A program made the translations under genes and the position numbers. This document shows, in pieces, positions 41,639-48,974 of a stretch of 64,000 bases of DNA (position 1 is the stretch's first letter; each line of letters opens with the position of its first letter). The notes beneath the pieces were generated by a model, which did not search any database, had not been told where the DNA came from, and saw only the letters and a program-made list of their open reading frames with translations. Source of the DNA: CAIYUC01 sp963682005 (GTDB lineage: Bacteria; Bacteroidota; Bacteroidia; Bacteroidales; FEN-979); the NCBI GenBank assembly GCA_963682005.1, contig OY820914.1:372001-436000 (forward strand), written 5' to 3'.

Positions 41639-43690
41639 TTATTGCTTCACAAACTTTCCCACCTGCACTCCCTTTACGCCGATTAGCTTCACCAGGTAGA
41701 CCCCGCCTGGAAGGGCGCTGACATCAATTGTAGCAGTGGATTCTGTCATTTCCCGCTGCAGAAGAAGCATGCCATTAAGATTATACACAAAGACGGTGCC
41801 TTTTTCGGGAGCTTCAATGGTAAGATTACAGGAAGTCGGATTCGGATAAAGTTTTAAGGTGCTTGAAACAGGGGGAATTTCATTAACTTCAACGGGGAGA
41901 CCACCCCCATTTTTTGTTGCGATAATGGTTCCAAATTGACCTACCGCATAGCCTGTATTTGCATCGGGAAAGGAACCTGATAAAAGAAGCCACTCTCCCG
42001 GACAGTTCAGAACATTCCACGTTGTGCCTCCATCAGTCGTCTTCAGAATGCCGGACCCCACCACAAATCCCGTATCGGAACTTATAAAGTTGACCGAGAA
42101 GTATACCTCTGATGTGTTTTCTTTAGTAGCCCAGGTCGCGCCTCCGTCGGTCGTTTTCAGAATGATCCCGGGGGAGTAGCCCACTGCGTATCCGGTGTCA
42201 GGATCTGTAAAGTAGACGGAAGACAAAATGGCTCCCGTGTTGGCGGATACATTCGTCCAGGTACTTCCCGCATCCGTTGTTTTAACAATGGTTCCATAGT
42301 CCCCTGCCGCATATCCCGTATTTGTATCAACAAAATACACTGAATTTAAACAATTCCATGCTGTGGTTACCAAAGGAGTCCAGGTTATGCCCCCATCGGT
42401 CGTTTTTATGATTCCCTCCATTCCCGCTATGTATCCTATATTGGCGTCCGTGAAGAAAACCGATAAGAGCATGCCTGACTCACCGTTTGACAGGCTATCC
42501 CAGCTTGTGGCCCCGTTGGTTGTTTTCAAGATGACCCGGGAATGCGTAAAATTATTGAACCCCACAATATATCCGGTATCAGGATTGATAAAGAAAACTG
42601 AACGTAAAAAATCTCCTGACCCGGTTGAAAGAACATTCCAGTTTTCGCCTCCGTCAGTCGTTTTTAAAATGGTACCGCTATCACCTACTGCATATCCATT
42701 GTTATTACCGGTGAAAGAAACCGACCTTAAATCAAGCAATGTTCCATTTAATGAACTGTTCCAATTTGTGCCGGCATCGTTCGTATGAACGATAGTTCCA
42801 TACTCTCCAACAGCATAGCCAGTTGTTGCATTGGTAAAGTAAATTGAGAATAAAAACTGTGAACTGGCTGAAATGGTATCCCAATTGGCACCCCCGTTGG
42901 TGGTTTCGAGTACGGTTCCGCCAAACCCCAGTACATATCCTGTATCGGCATTTGTAAAAAATACTGACTTTAACCAATTTCCTGAAGTTAATAAAGTACT
43001 CCAGGTCGCACCTCCATTGGTGGTTTTTATGATTGCATCACCCACCGCAAATCCAGTGTTTGCATTGACAAAACTAACAGATGCCAATCCAGAGTTAGTA
43101 CCGGATGCCAAGGCTGTCCAATTTGCACCCCCATCTGTTGTTTTTACTATCGTTCCGCCCCATCCCACTGCATACCCCGTATCAGCATTTGGAAAACATA
43201 CTGAATTTAATCCCATCGGTGTATTTACTATAGTATTCCAGGTCTCGCCCCCGTTAGTTGTTTTGATAATAATTCCAGCAGCAGACGATAAATATGTACC
43301 TCCCACCGCATAACCCGTAGAATCATCAAGGAAAAATACAGAGTTCAAATTGCGTGTGGTGCCGCTTGACTGAGTGATCCAATTTTCTCCCCCATCAATT
43401 GTCTTTAATACTATACCATTGTACCCTGCCGCGTATCCCATGTTGTTATCGGTGAAGTAGACTGATGATAAAGGATATGTCGTTCCACTTGTCAGAACCT
43501 CCCAATTATTACCACCGTCGGTCGTTTTTATAATGCTTCCAAACTCTCCGACCGCATATCCAACGTTTGAACTGGGGAACATTACTGAATTTAAACTATT
43601 ACCCTGCGGCAACGGATTCTGCCAGTACCATTGGGCCATTCCTGCGTTCACAAAGAACAAGGTGATGATGATAAGGTAAGGTTTTTTCAT
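41639..43690 (-). CDS. T9SS-secreted YCF48/BNR-repeat protein (paralog 3)
   Basis: A 683-residue homologue with fourteen or so repeats (TGYAVGEFGSIIKTTDGG, TGYAAGDYGTIVKTTDAG and similar), the signal peptide MKKPYLIIITLFFVNAGMAQ and a C-terminal sorting domain (LKLYPNPTSCNLTIEAPEKG, ending GKFVKQ). The repeats here are the most regular of the three and the GYAVG core is nearly invariant. With paralogs 1 and 2 it marks a local expansion of secreted propeller-like proteins. Ligand unknown. Confidence 0.88.
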   Translation of the reverse strand: MKKPYLIIITLFFVNAGMAQWYWQNPLPQGNSLNSVMFPSSNVGYAVGEFGSIIKTTDGGNNWEVLTSGTTYPLSSVYFTDNNMGYAAGYNGIVLKTIDGGENWITQSSGTTRNLNSVFFLDDSTGYAVGGTYLSSAAGIIIKTTNGGETWNTIVNTPMGLNSVCFPNADTGYAVGWGGTIVKTTDGGANWTALASGTNSGLASVSFVNANTGFAVGDAIIKTTNGGATWSTLLTSGNWLKSVFFTNADTGYVLGFGGTVLETTNGGANWDTISASSQFLFSIYFTNATTGYAVGEYGTIVHTNDAGTNWNSSLNGTLLDLRSVSFTGNNNGYAVGDSGTILKTTDGGENWNVLSTGSGDFLRSVFFINPDTGYIVGFNNFTHSRVILKTTNGATSWDSLSNGESGMLLSVFFTDANIGYIAGMEGIIKTTDGGITWTPLVTTAWNCLNSVYFVDTNTGYAAGDYGTIVKTTDAGSTWTNVSANTGAILSSVYFTDPDTGYAVGYSPGIILKTTDGGATWATKENTSEVYFSVNFISSDTGFVVGSGILKTTDGGTTWNVLNCPGEWLLLSGSFPDANTGYAVGQFGTIIATKNGGGLPVEVNEIPPVSSTLKLYPNPTSCNLTIEAPEKGTVFVYNLNGMLLLQREMTESTATIDVSALPGGVYLVKLIGVKGVQVGKFVKQ

Positions 43691-43826
43691 TTTACAAGGA
43701 GAATAATTGTCGATCCTGAACGACCTTTAAAGATAGGGAAAAAATGCAGAAATTATATATTTGGGTCTGTCTTGAAAAAAATTGGAGACCGGGAAGTCTG
43801 ATATGTAAAGTGTAATATCTAAAACG

Positions 43827-43870
43827 AAAAGTGCAAAGTGCAAATTTTTATTACACTTTGCACCTTGCAC
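43827..43870. repeat. 44-nt repeat with hairpin, copy A
   Basis: The sequence is identical to 44397-44440. It contains GTGCAAAGTG (43831-43840) paired with CACTTTGCAC (43854-43863) around an AT-rich 13-nt loop. It lies just after the stop of the four-helix-bundle gene. Confidence 0.9.
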
Positions 43871-43888
43871 GTTAGACTTGAAAACACG

Positions 43889-44269
43889 TCACTTGTTGAG
43901 CTTTACTTTCATTTTGCTTTTGATGGAAGTGAATAATCTTACAAGTTCATCAACTTCCTCAAAAAGTTGTGAAACTTTCCGTTCCTCCAGCAGGTTAATT
44001 CTTTTCAGGTAATCAAGCCAGAACTGGGTTTCGTCGATTTCCTCCACCACGATGCAGATCTTTGAATAGAATTCTGCATCGGACCTGCTTCGGGTTGCAG
44101 CCCTGTAATTTGATGCAACAGATAACGAACTCCGGATTATCTGATTGACAATCGGCCGGGTGACAGGTGAAACCTTTGCTGCAACAAATAGTTCATGGAT
44201 CTTAACGGCCATCGTGATTGTTCTCTCCCTGATCTGTTCGTTGAATTGTCCTTTTTCTGATTTTTCCAT
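43889..44269 (-). CDS. Four-helix-bundle protein (S23/IVP family)
   Basis: A 126-residue four-helix-bundle protein of the kind found in 23S rRNA intervening sequences and elsewhere (SSLSVASNYRAATRSRSDAEF, KICIVVEEIDETQFWLDYL). The family binds nucleic acid loosely and occurs in mobile or strain-variable loci; a relative is the accessory protein (Avd) of diversity-generating retroelements, but no reverse transcriptase or template repeat is visible. The gene is bracketed by two identical 44-nt hairpin repeats 570 bp apart, so the unit could have been inserted as a cassette. It is 190 bp from the initiator tRNA gene. Confidence 0.85.
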   Translation of the reverse strand: MEKSEKGQFNEQIRERTITMAVKIHELFVAAKVSPVTRPIVNQIIRSSLSVASNYRAATRSRSDAEFYSKICIVVEEIDETQFWLDYLKRINLLEERKVSQLFEEVDELVRLFTSIKSKMKVKLNK

Positions 44270-44396
44270 ATTGGTTTTTCACATTAATCGGGAATACGGA
44301 AAAAGGTAATATGTTTTTGGGAAAATTATTTTTCGGGTAAGATTATTTTTCGGGTAAGATGGAAAGTGAAAAATGAAAAGTGCAAGGTGTAAAACA

Positions 44397-44440
44397 AAAA
44401 GTGCAAAGTGCAAATTTTTATTACACTTTGCACCTTGCAC
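44397..44440. repeat. 44-nt repeat with hairpin, copy B
   Basis: The sequence is identical to 43827-43870 and in the same orientation. It is preceded by a partial extra unit (GTGCAAGGTGTAAAAC). It ends 16 bp from the 3' end of the tRNA gene. Confidence 0.9.
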
Positions 44441-44456
44441 CTTGGACTTGTCCTTG

Positions 44457-44528
44457 TAGCGGGGAGAGGATTCGAACCTCTGGCCTTTGGGTTATGAGCC
44501 CAACGAGCTACCTCTGCTCCACCCCGCA
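44457..44528 (-). tRNA. Initiator tRNA-fMet (CAT)
   Basis: The minus strand folds into a 72-nt tRNA with anticodon CAT in a CTCATAA loop, D-arm GAGC/GCTC, anticodon arm TTGGG/CCCAA, variable loop AGGCC, and T-arm AGAGG-TTCGAAT-CCTCT. The three G:C pairs of the anticodon stem and the unpaired 1:72 position (T opposite T, the rest of the acceptor GCGGGG/CCCCGC paired) are the hallmarks of the initiator. The 3' CCA is not encoded (the next bases are C, A, A), so it would be added after transcription. The 72-nt length is due to a short D-loop. Confidence 0.9.
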
Positions 44529-44654
44529 ATGTTTTGCAAAAGTACAATAAATAAATCAGTAAAAAAAACCGGAATGAAAATGATTTTAATTCTGCCAGAT
44601 AAAAACTATTTTACCATCTTTTCATATCACCATTTCACCGCCTGAAATCCTCCC

Positions 44655-44942
44655 CTACCGCGCCATCAGTTCCTTCAGGATGATGTTGTACACGGTGAAG
44701 CCGGGCTTGAGTTTCTTTTGATATTTCTTCCTAATTGCAGGATCGGCAGCCATGCGCTTCGCTTCTTTTGCCGCCTCACGGAACCGCTTGCGATGTTCCT
44801 CCTGTTTCGGCGACCAGGTCGTGTTGGTAAAATCGGGCCTTGCCGATACAACGGTCTTCCCGCGGACCGTCCGGAACACAAGTTCCTTCCCCACCATCCC
44901 GGAAAGAGAATGCAGGATAATATTCGATTTGCTGATTGCCAT
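44655..44942 (-). CDS. Hypothetical basic protein (95 residues)
   Basis: A small, Lys/Arg-rich soluble protein (SKSNIILHSLSGMVGKELVF, then TVRGKTVVSARPDF and a highly charged helix KQEEHRKRFREAAKEAKRM). I do not recognise the family. The pattern, with a glycine-containing beta hairpin then basic helices, suggests nucleic-acid binding or phage-tail-like assembly proteins, but nothing proves it. It has no signal peptide. It stands between the tRNA gene and a palindromic repeat copy. Confidence 0.6.
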   Translation of the reverse strand: MAISKSNIILHSLSGMVGKELVFRTVRGKTVVSARPDFTNTTWSPKQEEHRKRFREAAKEAKRMAADPAIRKKYQKKLKPGFTVYNIILKELMAR

Positions 44943-44984
44943 ACTGCGTTAATTTTTTATTTATCAAGGGCGGTTTACCCAGAA

Positions 44985-45048
44985 TACCCTCCCCTCTTAT
45001 CCCCTCCCTACCAATAGGGAGGGGAAGACCGCAGGTCGGGGTGGGTAC
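44985..45048. repeat. Dispersed palindromic intergenic repeat, copy 3
   Basis: A 64-bp copy with CCCTCCCTA/TAGGGAGGG arms, the CCAA loop and the 3' half GGGGAAGACCGCAGGTCGG. It differs from copy 2 at few positions. Confidence 0.85.
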
Positions 45049-45101
45049 GTAAAAATATTAAAGTTCCAACGAAGCCATCCCGATGCTAAAGTAAATAAAA
45101 T

Positions 45102-45185
45102 ATACAGACAGCATACAGAAAAGAAACAGAAAGCATACAGAAAGCATACAGGAAGCATACAGGAAGGATACAGAAAGAATACAGG
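45102..45185. repeat. Tandem 11-bp repeat ACAGAAAGCAT
   Basis: About seven degenerate copies of an 11-bp unit (ACAGAAAGCAT, ACAGGAAGCAT, ACAGGAAGGAT), one helical turn each. It lies upstream of a small membrane-protein gene and could be regulatory by its spacing, or slippage-prone filler. Confidence 0.75.
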
Positions 45186-45253
45186 ATTAATAAGAAACCG
45201 GATCCTGGAATGTTTGTATATTTACTTGCCATTTCGTTTCAAAGCAAGTATGA

Positions 45254-45409
45254 ATGCACCACCCATCTGAAAATCCCAAAGAAAAGGAATACATCTTAAG
45301 GATCAGAAAAGGCCTTGCGTTCAGGAAATATTTCGGATTCCACATCGCCCTCTTTCTTGTGTTATCTTTGTCTGTGATTGTTGCATGCCGTCATAAGGGA
45401 TGTTTTTAA
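45254..45409 (+). CDS. Small single-helix membrane protein (51 residues)
   Basis: A short reading frame with a His-rich start (MHHPSENPKEKEY), a basic stretch RIRKGLAFRKYFGFHI and one hydrophobic helix (ALFLVLSLSVIVACR) before a Cys/His ending (RHKGCF). It ends 7 bp before the start of a multi-helix, His-rich membrane protein, with the same strand, and is likely its cotranscribed partner. The composition is protein-like, but I have no family for it, so support is moderate. Confidence 0.5.
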   Translation: MHHPSENPKEKEYILRIRKGLAFRKYFGFHIALFLVLSLSVIVACRHKGCF

Positions 45410-45416
45410 TTGAGAA

Positions 45417-46067
45417 ATGATGTACCAGGTATTTATAGGAAGCATTCTTCTGAGTTTGATCCACGCCCTGATCCCCAATCACTGGCTTCCGCTGATTGCG
45501 GTCGGTAAAACAGAAAAATGGTCACGGAGTCAGACCTTGTGGGCGACGGCCATAACCGGGGTCGCACACACCCTGAGCACGATCCTGATCGGGATCATTG
45601 TCGGGCTGATCGGGTACAAGCTCTCTGCGCTCTATGGCGTCATCTCGGAAACAATTGCTCCGGGCATCCTGGTCATCCTGGGAATTGTGTATCTCCTCCT
45701 GGATTTCCGGCACCATCACCATCACCATCATCATCATCATGCTCCGGAAACGGCGCAGGATAGTGCCCGGGGAAAAACGTCGCGACGGGTGGCGATCCTG
45801 ACCACGCTGAGCATTGCCATGTTCCTTACCCCGTGCGTGGAAATAGAGGCTTATTATTTTCAGGCCGGTACCATTGGCTGGACGGGCATTTTCATCGTTT
45901 CGGCCGTCTACCTTGTAACGACGCTGGCGGTCATGCTAACGCTGGTTTCCATGGGGATGAAATGCGCCGGCAACTTCAAGGCGGAATTCCTGGAACATCA
46001 TGAAAAGAGCATTACAGGCCTCGTGCTGGTTGGCCTTGGCCTCCTCGCCCTGTTCGTAAAATTCTGA
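45417..46067 (+). CDS. Nickel/cobalt transporter-like membrane protein with His-rich loop
   Basis: A 216-residue membrane protein with six hydrophobic segments. The first helix carries HALIPNHWLP, a pattern like the HxxxxNH motif of nickel/cobalt efflux (RcnA) and HupE-type proteins. A run of ten His (residues 100-109) follows the third helix in a cytoplasmic or periplasmic loop, and TPCVEIEAYYF sits in the next helix. Together they suggest transition-metal transport, most likely efflux, though it is annotated only by resemblance. A 51-residue partner precedes it. Start may be either ATG at 45417 or 45420. Confidence 0.65.
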   Translation: MMYQVFIGSILLSLIHALIPNHWLPLIAVGKTEKWSRSQTLWATAITGVAHTLSTILIGIIVGLIGYKLSALYGVISETIAPGILVILGIVYLLLDFRHHHHHHHHHHAPETAQDSARGKTSRRVAILTTLSIAMFLTPCVEIEAYYFQAGTIGWTGIFIVSAVYLVTTLAVMLTLVSMGMKCAGNFKAEFLEHHEKSITGLVLVGLGLLALFVKF

Positions 46068-46207
46068 TTGCATCAGAGCCATGAACCTCAATTATCGGTG
46101 ATGACCGGTATGCAATGAGGAAAACCTCGATAAATCTCCGTACTTTTGCAAATTCACTGATCGCTAATGTTTAGCATACTTTATTGACCCCACCCTGTCA
46201 GGGGGAG

Positions 46208-47128
46208 ATGTCATCAAATATTAAATTAAATTCAATTCTATTGACACACAAAGCAGGATTTGTAACCATCATCGGGAATCCGAATGTTGGTAAATCGACG
46301 CTGATGAATGTGCTCGTCGGTGAAAAGTTGTCGATCATCACGCATAAGGCACAAACAACAAGGCACAGGATCATGGGGATCTTCAGCGGGGATGATTTTC
46401 AGATCATCTATTCCGACACGCCGGGTATAATGAAACCCCACTACCTGCTTCATAAAGCAATGCTTTCAGCGGTCCTGTCATCGATCTCCGATGCCGATAT
46501 CATTCTCCTCGTTACGCAGATGAACGAAGAATTTAAGCATGATGACATTATCACCAGCCTGGTGGAAAGCAGGACACCTGTCATCGTCCTGATCAATAAG
46601 ATTGACCTCTCTTCCCAGGAATTGGTTGAGGCGGAGATCGCAAAATGGAAACAGATCCTTGCAAATGCCGAGGTGATACCGATCTCAGCCCTTCATTGCT
46701 TCAATACGGCGAGGGTATTTGATACGATCCTGGAAAAGCTTCCGGAAAATCCGCCTTTCTATCCAAAAGAAGAGCTGACTGACCGGTCCCAGCGTTTTTT
46801 CACATCCGAGATCATCCGCGAAAAGATCCTCCTCAATTACAAGGAAGAGATCCCCTATTCAGTGGAAGTCGCAGTGGATGATTTCAAGGAAACAGACCAG
46901 CTGATACGGATCATCACCACCATTTATGTGGCCAGGGAATCCCAGAAAGCCATCATCCTTGGGCACCAGGGTAAAGCCATTAAAAAAGTGGGCATCGAAG
47001 CCAGGAAGGACATTGAAGAATTCCTGGAAAAGCATGTTTACCTGGAGCTGAATGTGAAGGTCAGCAAGGATTGGCGCGAGAATGAACGGTCGCTGAAAAG
47101 GTTCGGGTACAGGGTGGAGGAGAGTTAA
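46208..47128 (+). CDS. era: GTPase Era
   Basis: Era is a ribosome-assembly GTPase that binds 16S rRNA near its 3' end. It has G1 IGNPNVGKST, G2 around KAQTTRHRIMGI, G3 SDTPGI, G4 NKID and G5 SAL, followed by a KH domain (VEVAVDDFKE and ILGHQGKAIKKVGIEARKDI). The start is taken as ATG 46208 after a GGGGGAG run, since the alternative TTG at 46184 falls in a small CCACCCTG/CAGGGGG hairpin. Total 306 residues, normal for the family. It is followed by palindromic repeat copy 4 and der. Confidence 0.96.
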   Translation: MSSNIKLNSILLTHKAGFVTIIGNPNVGKSTLMNVLVGEKLSIITHKAQTTRHRIMGIFSGDDFQIIYSDTPGIMKPHYLLHKAMLSAVLSSISDADIILLVTQMNEEFKHDDIITSLVESRTPVIVLINKIDLSSQELVEAEIAKWKQILANAEVIPISALHCFNTARVFDTILEKLPENPPFYPKEELTDRSQRFFTSEIIREKILLNYKEEIPYSVEVAVDDFKETDQLIRIITTIYVARESQKAIILGHQGKAIKKVGIEARKDIEEFLEKHVYLELNVKVSKDWRENERSLKRFGYRVEES

Positions 47129-47156
47129 AAATTCTAATTGATATAATTTCTAAACA

Positions 47157-47229
47157 TACCCACCCCTTTTATCCCCTCCCTACCAGTAGGGAGGGGAAGA
47201 CCCCGGGTACTCGTGGTCGGGGTTGGTAC
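47157..47229. repeat. Dispersed palindromic intergenic repeat, copy 4
   Basis: A 73-bp copy between era and der, with CCCTCCCTA/TAGGGAGGG arms. The 3' half is rearranged: AGACC then CCGGGTACTCGT inserted before GGTCGG. It shows the element tolerates changes in its second half. Confidence 0.8.
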
Positions 47230-47257
47230 ATAAAAAATCAACCAATTCAAAAATAAA

Positions 47258-48568
47258 ATGGGAAACATAGTCGCCATCGTAGGCCGTCCGAATGTAGGAA
47301 AATCAACCCTTTTCAACCGTCTGACAGGTGGAAGGGATGCCATTGTGGATCCGACCAGCGGGGTGACCCGTGACCGTCATTACGGCAAATCCGACTGGAA
47401 CGGAAAAGAATTCTCGGTGATCGATACCGGGGGTTATGTTAATGCTTCCGATGATGTTTTTGAGGAAGAGATCAAAAAGCAGGTTCGTCTTGCGATTGAT
47501 GAATCGGATGTCATCCTGTTCATGGTGGATATCAAGGAAGGTGTGACCGGGATGGATGAAGATCTTGCCGATCTTTTGCGACGCACCAAAAAGAAGGTAT
47601 ACCTGGTGGTCAACAAGGTAGATAACAATAAGATCCTGGAAGAGATCTATGATTTTCACAGGTTGGGATTTGATGTCATGCACGGCATCTCCTCTACCAG
47701 TGGGAGCGGTACAGGTGATCTGCTGGATGATGTGGTGAAGGATTTTCCCATAGAAGATACCGGTGATGCTGATGAAAAGGATCTCGCAAAAATTGCGATC
47801 ATCGGCCGGCCGAATGTGGGCAAATCCTCCCTGGTAAATGTTCTCCTGGGGAATGACAGGGCCATCGTCACCCCTGTCGCGGGAACAACCCGTGACTCAA
47901 CCCATTCCTATTACAAATATTTCGATCTTGAATTTTTACTTATCGACACGGCCGGGATCCGCAAAAAATCAAAGGTTTCGGAGAACATTGAGTTCTATTC
48001 GGTGATGCGGGCGATCCGGTCGATCGAATCCAGCGATGTCTGCATCCTGATGATCGATGCTTCGCAGGGGTTTGAATCCCAGGATCTGAACATCTTCTCC
48101 CTGGTCGAGAAGAACCACAAAGGAGCTGTTATCCTGGTAAACAAATGGGACCTGATCGAAAAGGAAACAAATACCCATAAGCATTTCGAGGAAATAATCC
48201 GGGAAAAGATCGCTCCTTTTTCGGATGTTCCGATCATTTTCACTTCTGTTCATCAGAAGCAGAGGATCTTTAAAGCCATGGAAATGGCCATCCAGGTATA
48301 CAAGAACCGTCAGCGAAAGATTACGACTTCACAACTGAATGATTTTTTCCTGCCGGTGATTGATAAAACGCCTCCGCCGTCATTCAAGGGAAAATATATC
48401 AAGATCAAATATATCACGCAATTACCGGGAAGATACCCGTCGTTTGTTTTTTTCTGTAATCATCCCCAATACTTAAAAGAGCCCTACAAGCGTTTTCTTG
48501 AAAACAAGCTCAGGGAACAATTCCAGTTCGAAGGCGTTCCTGTAGAGATCTACTTCAGGCAGAAATAA
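47258..48568 (+). CDS. der: Ribosome-assembly GTPase Der (EngA)
   Basis: A double-G-domain GTPase needed for 50S subunit assembly. The first G domain has VGRPNVGKSTLFN, DTGGY and NKVD; the second has IGRPNVGKSSLVN, DTAGI and NKWD; a KH-like C-terminal domain ends VPVEIYFRQK. Total 436 residues, normal. It sits with era and the S4 protein gene (4 bp after its stop), a usual ribosome-related grouping. Confidence 0.97.
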   Translation: MGNIVAIVGRPNVGKSTLFNRLTGGRDAIVDPTSGVTRDRHYGKSDWNGKEFSVIDTGGYVNASDDVFEEEIKKQVRLAIDESDVILFMVDIKEGVTGMDEDLADLLRRTKKKVYLVVNKVDNNKILEEIYDFHRLGFDVMHGISSTSGSGTGDLLDDVVKDFPIEDTGDADEKDLAKIAIIGRPNVGKSSLVNVLLGNDRAIVTPVAGTTRDSTHSYYKYFDLEFLLIDTAGIRKKSKVSENIEFYSVMRAIRSIESSDVCILMIDASQGFESQDLNIFSLVEKNHKGAVILVNKWDLIEKETNTHKHFEEIIREKIAPFSDVPIIFTSVHQKQRIFKAMEMAIQVYKNRQRKITTSQLNDFFLPVIDKTPPPSFKGKYIKIKYITQLPGRYPSFVFFCNHPQYLKEPYKRFLENKLREQFQFEGVPVEIYFRQK

Positions 48569-48572
48569 AGGA

Positions 48573-48959
48573 ATGGAAGAAGGCATCAGGATCGATAAGT
48601 GGCTTTGGGCGGTGAGGGTCTTCAAGACCCGGAACCAGGCTACCATAGCATGCAGAACCGGGAAAGTAAAGATCCGTGAGATTCCTGTTAAACCCTCGCA
48701 CGAAGTGAAGCCCGGCGAACTGATCAACCTTCACATACCACCTTTTGACAGAACGTACAAAGTGATTGGTTTACTGGAAAAAAGAGTATCGGCAAAACTT
48801 GCCGTTGAGTATGTTGAAGACCTGACCCCTCCGGAAGAGTACCAGAAGATCAGGATCATGAAAGAGATGAATTTTGAATACAGGGACAGGGGCCTTGGAA
48901 GACCAACAAAAAGGCAGCGAAGGGAGATCGACCTGTTAAAAAAATTCCTTGACAAATAA
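48573..48959 (+). CDS. S4-domain RNA-binding protein (Hsp15-like)
   Basis: A 128-residue protein with an N-terminal S4 domain (RIDKWLWAVRVFKTRNQATIA, then GKVKIREIPVKPSHEVKPG), typical of the Hsp15/RqcH-associated small S4 proteins. The Lys/Arg-rich tail (RGLGRPTKRQRREIDLLKKF) is typical too. Hsp15 rescues stalled 50S subunits carrying nascent chains. The gene starts 4 bp after der. Identification is from the S4 fold and tail. Confidence 0.9.
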   Translation: MEEGIRIDKWLWAVRVFKTRNQATIACRTGKVKIREIPVKPSHEVKPGELINLHIPPFDRTYKVIGLLEKRVSAKLAVEYVEDLTPPEEYQKIRIMKEMNFEYRDRGLGRPTKRQRREIDLLKKFLDK

Positions 48960-48974
48960 TTTCCCGGATCACAT

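Noticed and set aside
35829..43690. Sialidase function for the BNR-repeat proteins
   Set aside because: Asp-box blades alone do not show sialidase activity, and the catalytic Arg triad and Tyr/Glu pair of sialidases are not recognisable.
43889..44269. A diversity-generating retroelement, suggested by the Avd-like four-helix-bundle protein
   Set aside because: No reverse transcriptase, no template/variable repeat pair and no target gene nearby.
45102..45185. A CRISPR array
   Set aside because: The units are 11 bp and contiguous, with no spacers and no cas genes in the window.
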